From NCBI GenBank assembly GCA_016935665.1, contig JAFGQN010000055.1, forward strand, positions 1-43,713: a DNA stretch of 43,713 nucleotides, read 5' to 3'. Of the stretch, positions 1-7,887 are shown piece by piece. Under the pieces are notes generated by a model. It saw only the letters and a program-made list of their open reading frames with translations, did no database searches and was not told the origin of the DNA. A program made the position numbers and the translations under genes. Source of the DNA: Deltaproteobacteria bacterium. GTDB taxonomy: Bacteria; Myxococcota_A; Polyangia; JAAYKL01. Each line of letters begins with the position of its first letter. Within the stretch, counting starts at the first letter, position 1.

Positions 1-84
1 GGAAACCACAGCGCCGGATACGGAAACCACAGCGCCGGATACGGAAACCACAGCGCCGGATACGGAAACCACAGCGCCGGATAC
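1..84 (+). repeat. Four tandem copies of a 21-bp repeat
   Basis: The unit ggaaaccacagcgccggata plus c is repeated at 1-21, 22-42, 43-63 and 64-84 with no differences, and the array continues off the left edge. It is in frame with the ASST-like gene and encodes ETTAPDT per copy. Identical units suggest recent expansion by slippage or unequal crossing-over. Length changes would keep the reading frame and alter only the linker. Confidence 0.95.
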
Positions 85-1702
85 GGAGTCGACCTCCGGG
101 ATGCCATCGGATGATACTTCGAGCCCTCAAGTGGTGGAGCTGACGGAGTTGACGGTAGTGCCCAATCCGTATCACCGGGCGCCACTGACCGCAATTGTTT
201 CAGCATTTCATGAAAATCTGTCCCCCGAAGATGTGACACAAATCCATATTACGATTGCCGGAAAAGACGGTGCATCTGATTTGTCTGCGGAGTTAACGCC
301 CTCATCGCCATCCTTTTTGGGCCATTTTGATATGTCCGATATAGTCGATACCGCGAATGTGGGGATTCCAGTGCTGGGGCTTTATCCCGACTACAACAAT
401 GTGGTCAATTTTCAGATTCAGACTGCCACGATGCAATTTAAAGGGACGGTGACCATCCCGGTTGCGCCAATTGCCGAGCTGGAAAATGAGGTCGTTACCA
501 TCTCGGTTGCAGACAGGGAAAAAATGGCGCCGGGATGGACGTTTTTAAATGGCCGCGTGTATGACCATGATGGCAATTGCCGCTGGTTGGGCCCCAACAT
601 TTTTCGGATTCGCAGCGACGGCAATATTATCGGACGGACCGATGACTATAACTGGCTGGGCAGGTTACTGGTCAAACGCACGTTGCCCAGTCATCTGTCT
701 TCCCACCATGACAATATTGAATTGCCCAATGGCAATGCAATAATTTGTACCACCAATGAAAACAACCGCATCGTGAACTACAATGGCGATGATATTCACA
801 GTCCACAGGATGGCGCGGTGGAGCTGGACAAAGCCACCGGGGAAGTTGTGAATGCCTGGGACATGCGCGCATTTCTGGATGTCAATCGCGCCACGTATAT
901 CCTGCAGCAGGGAGATTGGTTTCATTTAAACACGCTTTGTTACGATGATTTCGATGATTCGCTCATCATGTCGGGGCGTCACCAGGGCATTGTGGCGGTG
1001 ACCCGAGGCGGTATTCAGGGGAGTGAACCCAATGCGGGTAAAACATTAAAGTGGATTCTGGCGCCCCATATGGACTGGAACGAGTCTGGCTTTGACGGTC
1101 TGGGAGAGCGCAATCCGGCGGATTATCTGCTGACAGCGGTTGATGAAGATGGGGTGCCCTACGATGATGACGTGCAGAACAATCTGGCGCCGCCCTCTCC
1201 CAACGCAGACGATTTCTTTTGGCCGGCGGGACAGCATGGGCTGGAAATCACCTACCGCACGAATAAGATTATTCGGTTGATGACCTTTAACAATCAGGCG
1301 TCCTATATTTTTGACGGCTCGGGGACAATTGATAACGGTGCGTGGTTTGGCAGGGTGTCTGACCGAAGCAATGATCGCGATGAAACACCTTTTAGCCAAA
1401 TCATTGAATATGAGATTGATGAAGAGGCGATGACGGTGAAAAAAATATGGAGCTATGGTGAACATGATCCCGAGCTGTACGGGAGCTATCAGTCCACGGT
1501 TGAATATTTCCCGGTCAACGACAATCGGTTGCTGTATTCTACCGGCGTATCAATGGTGAATACCGCAAACAATCCGCGCAATCCCACCGCTGTGGAAGTC
1601 ACTGCGGATGGTACAGTGGTTTTTTATCTGGAAATTGAAAACACCAGCCTGCTGGCGTATCGTGCGGGCCGAATTGATATGTTCCACCCTGCCGTTGAGT
1701 AG
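2..1702 (+). CDS. Arylsulfotransferase (ASST)-like protein, 5' end outside the window
   Basis: The frame is open from base 2 and enters the window inside a heptapeptide repeat (ETTAPDT), so the ATG at 101 is probably not the start. The rest resembles the arylsulfotransferase (AssT) beta-propeller family, which moves sulfate between phenolic compounds in the periplasm or at the cell surface. Visible family-like motifs, numbered from the Met at 101, are a His pair in SHHDNIELPNGN (202-203), WFHLN (His275), SGRHQG (His294) and GQHG (His379). His residues carry the transferred sulfate in characterised members, but I cannot assign the catalytic one here. The Thr/Pro-rich repeat looks like a surface linker; any signal peptide lies upstream. 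It converges on the downstream sulfhydrylase gene. Substrate unknown. Confidence 0.72.
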   Translation, partial: ETTAPDTETTAPDTETTAPDTETTAPDTESTSGMPSDDTSSPQVVELTELTVVPNPYHRAPLTAIVSAFHENLSPEDVTQIHITIAGKDGASDLSAELTPSSPSFLGHFDMSDIVDTANVGIPVLGLYPDYNNVVNFQIQTATMQFKGTVTIPVAPIAELENEVVTISVADREKMAPGWTFLNGRVYDHDGNCRWLGPNIFRIRSDGNIIGRTDDYNWLGRLLVKRTLPSHLSSHHDNIELPNGNAIICTTNENNRIVNYNGDDIHSPQDGAVELDKATGEVVNAWDMRAFLDVNRATYILQQGDWFHLNTLCYDDFDDSLIMSGRHQGIVAVTRGGIQGSEPNAGKTLKWILAPHMDWNESGFDGLGERNPADYLLTAVDEDGVPYDDDVQNNLAPPSPNADDFFWPAGQHGLEITYRTNKIIRLMTFNNQASYIFDGSGTIDNGAWFGRVSDRSNDRDETPFSQIIEYEIDEEAMTVKKIWSYGEHDPELYGSYQSTVEYFPVNDNRLLYSTGVSMVNTANNPRNPTAVEVTADGTVVFYLEIENTSLLAYRAGRIDMFHPAVE

Positions 1703-1839
1703 TCCGAACCAATCAGGAAAAATACGAAGCAGTTTGATGCAACCATCTGTATTTGATGCATTGCCTTCAATAAACAGATGCCCATGATTCACACCGATTT
1801 TTCGGGGATTCTGATGACAGAGACGTTTTGGAACCGCGG

Positions 1840-3207
1840 TCAAATCAGTCCATGCTCGCTGGTGTCGTTAAGACGTATCACGCTGCTGATGACCATGGGA
1901 TCCGTTTCAGCTTCCTGTGACAGTTCGAGGGCCTGGTCCAAATCCCACAGAATGTCGTCAATGTCCTCAATGCCGACGCTGAGCCGTATCGTCTCGGGAT
2001 ATACGCCGGCTGATTTCTGTTGCAGAGGTGTCAGCTGGCTGTGAGTGGTGCTGGCGGGATGAATGGCAAGGCTTTTGGCGTCGCCTACATTTGCCAGATG
2101 ACTGAACAGTTTAAGATTGTTGATAAAACGCCTTCCAGCAGCCAAACCGCCATTGATGCCGAAACTGAGCACTGCACCCGCGCCTTTAGGGAAATATCGT
2201 CTGGCTATGTCGTGGTCGGGATGAGTGGGTAAAGATGGATGAGAGACCCAACTGACATCTGGATGATTGTCGAGAAACCAGGCAACTTTTTGAGTATTGG
2301 ACACGTGTCGCTCCATGCGCAGACTCAGGGTTTCGAGTCCCTGCAAAAAGAGCCACGAGTTCATGGGCGCCTGACATGCGCCAAGGTCTCTGAGTACCTG
2401 CACGCGCGCTTTTATTATATATGCCGCCGGCCCCAGACTGGTGTAAATCAACCCATGATAACTCTCATCGGGTTCAGTGAATTGAGGGAAACGCCCCGAC
2501 TCTTTCCAGTTGAAATTCCCGGCGTCAATAATCATTCCGCCAATGGCAGTGCCATGTCCTCCGATAAACTTGGTGGTTGAATACACCACAATGTTTGCCC
2601 CCCATTCAATGGGCCGACACAGCCATGCGGTCGCAAATGTGTTGTCAATCATCAGGGGAATACGATGCCTCTTCGCTATCTGGCTCACCGCTTCAAACGG
2701 AAAGACGTTGATACTCGGATTGCCAAGGGACTCGCCAAAAATCAGTTTTGTATTGTCCCGGATAGCGGCTTCAAAATTGGCGGGGTTCGATGGATTAACA
2801 ATGGTGACTTCAATACCGAGTTTTTTAAAAGCGAAGACAAACTGGTTGTAGGAACCGCCATAGAGTGTGGATGCACTGATGAAGTGGTCTCCGGCGTTGC
2901 AGATGGTCTGTATTGCCATCATCTGAGCGGCAAGACCGGAGCTGGCAGCAAGCGCTCCCACGCCTCCTTCAAGGTCTGCCATGCGTCGTTCAAACACGTC
3001 CGTGGTGGGGTTCATGATACGCGTGTAAATGTTGCCCGTTTCCTCAAGAGAAAATAGTCGGGCAGCGTGTTCGGTGCTGCGGAATACATACGATGTTGTC
3101 TGATGAATCGGCACCACCAGAGCACCTGTTTCCGCGTCAGGCGCCTGGCCTGCATGAAGTTGCCTCGTGGCAAAATGCAGTTGCCTGTTTGTTTTGGAAT
3201 TGTCCAT
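1840..3207 (-). CDS. metY: O-acetylhomoserine sulfhydrylase / Cys-Met metabolism PLP enzyme
   Basis: A 455-residue pyridoxal-phosphate enzyme of the Cys/Met metabolism family. The likely reaction joins sulfide (or methanethiol) to O-acetylhomoserine to give homocysteine (or methionine). The PLP-binding lysine is K213 in STTKFIGGHG. The N-terminal HAGQAPDAETGA and IYTRIMNPTTDVFERR segments and an insertion in the mid-region are typical of the MetY branch rather than MetB or MetC. I place the start at 3207 because AAGGAG lies nine bases upstream; the frame also runs open to 3291. It sits downstream of cysK on the same strand, separated by 298 bp of hairpin-rich sequence. A methionine gamma-lyase role cannot be fully excluded. 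Confidence 0.85.
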   Translation of the reverse strand: MDNSKTNRQLHFATRQLHAGQAPDAETGALVVPIHQTTSYVFRSTEHAARLFSLEETGNIYTRIMNPTTDVFERRMADLEGGVGALAASSGLAAQMMAIQTICNAGDHFISASTLYGGSYNQFVFAFKKLGIEVTIVNPSNPANFEAAIRDNTKLIFGESLGNPSINVFPFEAVSQIAKRHRIPLMIDNTFATAWLCRPIEWGANIVVYSTTKFIGGHGTAIGGMIIDAGNFNWKESGRFPQFTEPDESYHGLIYTSLGPAAYIIKARVQVLRDLGACQAPMNSWLFLQGLETLSLRMERHVSNTQKVAWFLDNHPDVSWVSHPSLPTHPDHDIARRYFPKGAGAVLSFGINGGLAAGRRFINNLKLFSHLANVGDAKSLAIHPASTTHSQLTPLQQKSAGVYPETIRLSVGIEDIDDILWDLDQALELSQEAETDPMVISSVIRLNDTSEHGLI

Positions 3208-3505
3208 TTTCTGGTTCTCCTTCCCTGGTAAAAAAAGGTCGTCCCGTTCCTGGGCGAAATGCGTTGGTGTAAGCAACGTCCGTCCCTGCAAAAAACTTAT
3301 AACTGACTCATCCTCTGATGAATTTTTAAACGATTTGCCATGTGCGTAAACGGCATCACACGTGAGTAAATGTGGCAGCTGGTATTATTGGTCACCGAAT
3401 GTGCCAACGGAATTGAAACCGTTTTTTGTCGCCGACGCCAACTTATCCGGACAATATCCTTTATTTTGATATTGCTTGTCTGTTTTTTAGTGACGGGTTT
3501 TTCAC
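3208..3505 (-). promoter_or_regulatory. Hairpin-rich leader between cysK and the sulfhydrylase gene
   Basis: No gene is seen here. Read on the minus strand towards the sulfhydrylase gene, the stretch holds four short inverted repeats: CAATATC/GATATTG (3452-3474), AACGG/CCGTT near 3406-3424, TCATC/GATGA near 3308-3321, and CGTTG/CAACG near 3262-3279. The consensus cores of the SAM-I, SAM-II and SAH riboswitches that I know were not found. It could be an attenuator or an unrecognised leader, or simply AT-rich spacer. Confidence 0.3.
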
Positions 3506-4399
3506 CTACAATAGTCCTGTGCTGAAATAGCGTTCAGCGCGGTCGGGGAGAATAGTGGCGATGACCCAGTCGGGATGTCTTTTGGCAATCTGGCGGGCGG
3601 CCCAGATGTTGGCGCCGGACGAGGTGCCACAGAGCAGTGAATTGGTGCTGGCCAGTTTCCGAGTGGTGTTCATGGCATCATCATCCGTCACTTCGATTAC
3701 CTCGTCAATGAGGCGCACATCCAGCAAATCGGGGATAAAGCCGTCTCCAATACCCTGGATGGCATGCAGCCCAGGTTCGTGCCCCAGCAGCGCGGAATTG
3801 TTGGCTGGCTCGGCCGCAACGATGCGTACGTCGGGATTTTTCCGCTTTAAAAAGCTGCCAATTCCCTGAATGGTGCCGCCACTGCCAATTCCGGAAACAA
3901 AAGCGTCAATTTTGTCACCGGTCTGTCGCCACAACTCGGGACCGGTATATTCATAGTGGGTCAGCCAGTTGTGGGGATTGGAAAATTGTTGAGGCATAAA
4001 TCCCCGTTCCCCCAGTTCGGCCATCAGTTGCTCGGCTTTCTTTACCGCGCCGTCGATATTCTCCGCATCGGGAGTGAGAATGAGGTTGCCCCCCAGTACC
4101 TTGATAATGTTTCGACGTTCCTGGCTCATGCCTTCAGGCATAACGATGTTCACTTTATACCCCTTGGCCACCCCGACCAGCGTAATGCCGATGCCGGTAT
4201 TGCCGGAAGTGGGTTCAACAATCTGCATGCCCGGTTTCAGCGTCCCGTTATGCTCGGCCGCTTCAATCATTGACAGTGCAATTCTGTCTTTAATACTGCC
4301 TCCCGGATTGAGAAACTCCGCCTTGGCCACAATATTGTCATTTCGCAATCTGATAAGGGGGGTATTACCGATTAAATCCAAAGGGTCACATGCTCTCAT
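3506..4399 (-). CDS. cysK: Cysteine synthase (O-acetylserine sulfhydrylase)
   Basis: A 297-residue fold-type II PLP enzyme that makes cysteine from O-acetylserine and sulfide in the cytoplasm. Family marks are IGNTPLIRL at the N-terminus, the PLP lysine in NPGGSIKDR, the substrate loop PTSGNTGIG, the phosphate-binding GIGSGGTIQGIG and the C-terminal GTSSGAN. The length is close to the usual ~300 residues. A CysM-type enzyme is possible since the two subfamilies are hard to separate by eye. Pairing with an O-acetylhomoserine sulfhydrylase on the same strand indicates a sulfur-assimilation locus. Upstream sequence has only a weak AAGAAAG ribosome-binding site. Confidence 0.9.
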   Translation of the reverse strand: MRACDPLDLIGNTPLIRLRNDNIVAKAEFLNPGGSIKDRIALSMIEAAEHNGTLKPGMQIVEPTSGNTGIGITLVGVAKGYKVNIVMPEGMSQERRNIIKVLGGNLILTPDAENIDGAVKKAEQLMAELGERGFMPQQFSNPHNWLTHYEYTGPELWRQTGDKIDAFVSGIGSGGTIQGIGSFLKRKNPDVRIVAAEPANNSALLGHEPGLHAIQGIGDGFIPDLLDVRLIDEVIEVTDDDAMNTTRKLASTNSLLCGTSSGANIWAARQIAKRHPDWVIATILPDRAERYFSTGLL

Positions 4400-4586
4400 C
4401 GTTCAGCTTTCTTCGGTCAGGCAAAGGGACAACGAATGACAGGTCATTGTGCGCTTTGCGTAAAATGTTGATAATCACCTTGTTTTGAAGGTAGTTCATT
4501 CTAGCCAATTTCTTTCAAAAGCAGAAACACTTTTAATGCTTTTAAAATAAATCAACAGCTGAAAATGGGCATTGTTCCGTGAAGAG

Positions 4587-4621
4587 TGAACCGGCCGCCC
4601 CAGGAGAGGACGGCCGGTTCA
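4587..4621. repeat. Strong GC-rich inverted repeat
   Basis: GAACCGGCCG (4588-4597) and CGGCCGGTTC (4611-4620) form a perfect 10-bp stem with a 13-base loop, extendable by a t-a pair. It lies between the divergent cysK and sigma genes. No T-run follows on either strand, so it is not a standard intrinsic terminator. It may be an operator, a barrier to transcription or a mobile-element trace. Confidence 0.7.
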
Positions 4622-4663
4622 TGGGTACGCGCTATACTCCGAGAGTCCCGCAAACAAGAATAT

Positions 4664-4751
4664 TGGCTCAAAAAAAAGAAAAATTTGTCGTCGTTGCACA
4701 AAACCCGGTACCGTTAATTAAATAATGCTGTAAATTTGCTTTTTTGAGCCA
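4664..4751. repeat. Wide inverted repeat upstream of the ECF sigma gene
   Basis: TGGCTCAAAAAA at 4664-4675 is the exact reverse complement of TTTTTTGAGCCA at 4740-4751. The 64-base space between holds AT-rich sequence, and the right arm ends 33 bases before the sigma start. A transcript through here could fold, or the arms could be paired binding sites. Role not known. The remaining part of the 385-bp intergenic stretch shows nothing else I can name. Confidence 0.5.
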
Positions 4752-4784
4752 TTTTGGGAGAGATGCAGGCTCATATCTGTTGGC

Positions 4785-5399
4785 ATGAAGAAACCAGGCG
4801 CAATTTATCAGTCAGAATCCGACCGCTCAATCCCCGCGATTGCGATGTTGGCGCAGTGGGACAACGAACAGCTGATAAATCGTGCCATCGATGGGGACCC
4901 GGTGGCAGAGAACGCCATTTACAGGCAGCATGCCCGATATCTTTTAAATCTGGCTACTCGACTGACACGAAGTACCAGTGAGGGCGATGATGTGGTTCAG
5001 GAAACATTTATTGTGGCATTTAGAAAACTCGACCGGTTGGAAAACCCCGAGGCATTGCGTTCGTGGTTGACTCGTATTCTGATTTCAAAGGTGCGAAAAA
5101 GTCTTCGTGTCAGACGGATGCGCGCTTTTTTTGGATTTAAGTCCATTGAAGATGATGCCACACTGCAAATGTGCGCTACTCACGATGCACGGCCGGATTT
5201 ACGCACCGAACTTCGGGAACTCGACAAAGTGTTGGATCGAACGCCCATTGAATGGCGAACCGTCTGGATGCTCCATCGAATTGAAGGCATGAGCATTCGG
5301 GAGACCGCCCTTGCCAGCGGACGATCTGTGGCCACCACCAAAAGATATGTTGCGGCAGTGGATAACGCCGTGGAAACGAACAGGAGACTTGCGCCATGA
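4785..5399 (+). CDS. ECF-type RNA polymerase sigma factor
   Basis: A 204-residue sigma-70 family protein with only regions 2 and 4, as in ECF sigmas. Region 2 spans about 40-111 and includes EGDDVVQETFIVAFRKL and the promoter-melting helix RSWLTRILISKVRKSLR. Region 4 spans about 140-195 with the helix-turn-helix MSIRETALASGRSVATTKRY. The stop overlaps the next start (ATGA, 5396-5399), so it is translationally coupled to the FecR-like gene, its likely regulator. The start is uncertain: no clear ribosome-binding site precedes 4785, and a later Met (4845) would still leave both regions. The first ~20 residues are not conserved-looking. Confidence 0.88.
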   Translation: MKKPGAIYQSESDRSIPAIAMLAQWDNEQLINRAIDGDPVAENAIYRQHARYLLNLATRLTRSTSEGDDVVQETFIVAFRKLDRLENPEALRSWLTRILISKVRKSLRVRRMRAFFGFKSIEDDATLQMCATHDARPDLRTELRELDKVLDRTPIEWRTVWMLHRIEGMSIRETALASGRSVATTKRYVAAVDNAVETNRRLAP

Positions 5400-6568
5400 C
5401 GGATGTAAAAAGGAACAATGTCACAGCAGAAGTGCTCCGCGACCTGGTGGACGAGCAACGCATTGTTTACAACTGGCAGCAGATTGAATTGAAGCGAACC
5501 CAAAAAAGCCGTCATCCGGCACGGACGGGACTGGCGATGGCTGCGGCGCTGGTTCTGGTGGGTATTGTTGCGTCAATTGGTTACATTGCGACCCGGACGC
5601 CTCAGAGTGCAGCGCATGGAACACCGCTTTCATTTGAAATATCGCAATCCACGCGGATGATCGCCGTACCTTCCAAAGCCACCTCCGAACGCCGTATCCC
5701 GCTGTCGGACGGCTCGATTATTTCACTGGCCCCCGGAACGTCACTGGAAGTGGTGGACAACACCCCCAACCTGTTTCGGACCACTTTGCACCAGGGATGG
5801 GTCAGGTACAACGTGGTTCCCGGGCACAAACGCACATGGGAAATCAATGCCGAACTGTGTCGCGTCGTGGTAATGGGAACCCAGTTTACAGTCAATCGAA
5901 CACCCTCGACAGTGGATGTAAAGGTCCATCGGGGCACGGTCCAGGTTTTGGGTGCAGTGGGAGATAAACAGCTGGCGACACTGACCCAGGGCCATTCATA
6001 CACCGTGCGCGCTCAAACGCCCAATACAGCTTTGCAACTAGCCGAATCGGACGCTGAAGCGCAAGACGTCCCCAAACTTAAAATGGCGCAACCGCCCAAA
6101 GAAAAAAATCATCCGCTTCGAACCGGTGCTGTTGCCCCCCGTTCAACAAGCGGTAAAGCGGCGTCGCGCCTGGCCGGAATGGGTGCAAGTGCCGATGTGA
6201 ACGTCCTGTTGCAGCAGGTGGACGATGCCCGGCAACACAGGCAGCCGCAAAAGGCCGCTAAATTGCTGCAGCGCATTTTAAATGAACATCCGTTGGATCC
6301 GGCGGTGGGTCTGGTGGCGCTGACACTGGGTAAAATTCGGTTGGATGCGCTGCATCAGCCGGCCAAAGCCGCACAGGCATTTCAACTGGCCGCCAATGCC
6401 AAGGGTCTGCCCTCGCCCCTTCGGGAACAGGCGCTGGCCAGAAGCGTTGAGGCCTATCATCGCGCAGGAAACATTGACGCTGCCAATAAAATGAGTGATA
6501 CATACAGTCACCTTTATCCGGACGGCGCATGGCGCTCGTGGATAGAACGGTGGACTGAAGCCAGGTGA
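5396..6568 (+). CDS. FecR-domain transmembrane regulator with helical repeat tail
   Basis: A 390-residue protein, probably the anti-sigma or sigma-regulator partner of the preceding ECF factor. It has a ~45-residue cytoplasmic N-terminus, one membrane helix (about 46-65) and a periplasmic FecR domain (about 99-192) marked by IPLSDGSIISLAPGTSLEV, LHQGWVRYNV and VMGTQFTVN. The C-terminal part (about 260-390) looks like tetratricopeptide-type helices (QKAAKLLQRILNEHP, PAKAAQAFQLAANAKG). It overlaps the sigma gene by four bases and the next gene by four bases, so the three form one unit. The sensed signal is unknown. FecR proteins can act positively or negatively and the sequence does not decide which. 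Confidence 0.82.
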   Translation: MTDVKRNNVTAEVLRDLVDEQRIVYNWQQIELKRTQKSRHPARTGLAMAAALVLVGIVASIGYIATRTPQSAAHGTPLSFEISQSTRMIAVPSKATSERRIPLSDGSIISLAPGTSLEVVDNTPNLFRTTLHQGWVRYNVVPGHKRTWEINAELCRVVVMGTQFTVNRTPSTVDVKVHRGTVQVLGAVGDKQLATLTQGHSYTVRAQTPNTALQLAESDAEAQDVPKLKMAQPPKEKNHPLRTGAVAPRSTSGKAASRLAGMGASADVNVLLQQVDDARQHRQPQKAAKLLQRILNEHPLDPAVGLVALTLGKIRLDALHQPAKAAQAFQLAANAKGLPSPLREQALARSVEAYHRAGNIDAANKMSDTYSHLYPDGAWRSWIERWTEAR

Positions 6569-7647
6569 CAATACACAACTGCCTAAAACGGGTCGCGCTG
6601 CTTGCAGCGCTGCTGTTGGGTGGGCCACTGTACGCAGCAACCCCCGAGTGCATCCGTGTGACGTTTTCGGGTGTCGACTCCCAGTTTGAAGACAATGTCT
6701 TTTTGCAACTGCAAACCGAGTTAAAAACCCCTATCCATAAATCCGACGGCCCGGAAACATGCTGGCGGCTACACGTCGAACTGGCGGACGCCACCAGCCA
6801 CATCACACTTAAAGGTGATAAAGCGTTTCATACCGCCATCCATCTGGACGATTTTGTCAGCCTGCTGTGGCCGCGCGCCATTGCCCTGTCCGTATCGGGA
6901 TTGTGGATACTGGCACACACGGAAAACCCGGCGACGCCATCCACCGACGCGAACCGGAACAGTGCGCCGGAATCTTTTGCAAATTCGGTAGACTCGCAGC
7001 CATCCCCCGAAGAAAAGCCATTGTCTCCGAACAGCCGTCGTGTTGCCCACAAAACGGGAAACGCCCAAATACCGTCGGCGCCGCCTACCGATTTCCGATT
7101 TCGATTTCATTTGCTTACCGGCCCCCGTTGGATACCTGGCCCGGGCACTGCGGTATTTGAACTGGCCCCAGGCGTGAGTATCGTCCGGCCGGGTCTGCAG
7201 TTGCAGGTGTCCCTCATGGGGGTATGGGGACGAAAAACACTCAATTCCGGAAAAATTTTCACCGCTGGATTTGGAGTGCGTACAACGGCATTCTGGCGCG
7301 TTTTTCAACGTCCCAGCATATTGTTGAATATCGGGCCATCCGTTGAGGTGTTGGGGGTGTGGGGCACAGGGGCCGGTGCCGACGATGTTCAATCTCACCG
7401 CGCTTTTTCGCCGGTTGTCAACATGCTGCTGCTTGCCGGCATGCAGTCGCCGCTTTCACCGCGCGTCCTGGCGCACGTGGCCGTAGGCTGCGGGTACAGC
7501 CTGGTTCATTTCAATATGCAACAGGATGACAAAACTGTTTCCGGCATCAGCGGCGGCCAATTGCTTCTCCTGCTTGGGCTGTCATTTGGGAAAAAGGCTA
7601 TTCCAAAAAATGGTATGACCCCCATAAATTGGAAAGAAGATTTCTAA
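6565..7647 (+). CDS. Secreted protein of the sigma-FecR operon, predicted beta-barrel
   Basis: A 360-residue protein not matched to a named family. It starts with GTG overlapping the FecR stop (GTGA, 6565-6568). A signal peptide ends near residue 24 (ALLAALLLGGPLYA). Residues 27-120 form a small mixed domain and 125-170 are Ser/Pro/Asn-rich and probably disordered. The rest alternates hydrophobic and polar residues with many Gly (FHLLTGPRWIPG, LQLQVSLMGVWG, LLLLLGLSFGKK), as in a small outer-membrane barrel. Such a third gene after sigma and FecR may be the target or sensor of the module. The barrel call is from residue pattern only. Confidence 0.6.
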   Translation: MTIHNCLKRVALLAALLLGGPLYAATPECIRVTFSGVDSQFEDNVFLQLQTELKTPIHKSDGPETCWRLHVELADATSHITLKGDKAFHTAIHLDDFVSLLWPRAIALSVSGLWILAHTENPATPSTDANRNSAPESFANSVDSQPSPEEKPLSPNSRRVAHKTGNAQIPSAPPTDFRFRFHLLTGPRWIPGPGTAVFELAPGVSIVRPGLQLQVSLMGVWGRKTLNSGKIFTAGFGVRTTAFWRVFQRPSILLNIGPSVEVLGVWGTGAGADDVQSHRAFSPVVNMLLLAGMQSPLSPRVLAHVAVGCGYSLVHFNMQQDDKTVSGISGGQLLLLLGLSFGKKAIPKNGMTPINWKEDF

Positions 7648-7887
7648 AATAGAGGAATTTGGACTGATGCTGCGAAAAGAAAGATTCTGGATAGGACGTA
7701 CCAGGCTCGTTTAGGAGATCAGTTCATGGGGAGGATATGAAAAAAATCTGAATGTGCGACATTCCCGTTGGAACATTGACTGTTTCCCGAAAACGTTCCA
7801 CGGTGTTTACATGAATCATGGAAGAGAAGAAATGAAACGCCATCAAACGAGACATAAAATCCACGAAGGAAAGCGGGCGACCCGCCA
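7648..7887. other. Intergenic stretch before the methyltransferase gene
   Basis: 240 bases with no convincing gene. A Shine-Dalgarno-like ggggaggat precedes an ATG at 7737, but that frame stops after four codons. No hairpin terminator for the preceding operon is evident. Confidence 0.5.

Noticed and set aside
1-84. Possible CRISPR-like array of direct repeats
   Set aside because: The units are contiguous with no spacers and lie in frame in a coding sequence.
3208-3291. N-terminal extension of the sulfhydrylase up to 3291
   Set aside because: A good ribosome-binding site precedes 3207 and the extra codons do not look conserved.
3208-3505. SAM-I or SAM-II riboswitch
   Set aside because: The conserved cores were not found on either strand by eye.
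4588-4620. Intrinsic terminator
   Set aside because: The stem is strong but no T-run follows on either strand.
4754-4981. Gene overlapping the sigma start in another frame
   Set aside because: It lacks recognisable content and overlaps a clear sigma region 2.
5396-6568. Reading the first sigma module as an iron-siderophore FecIR system
   Set aside because: The third gene is too small for a siderophore receptor and the FecR protein has a different tail; iron sensing is not supported.
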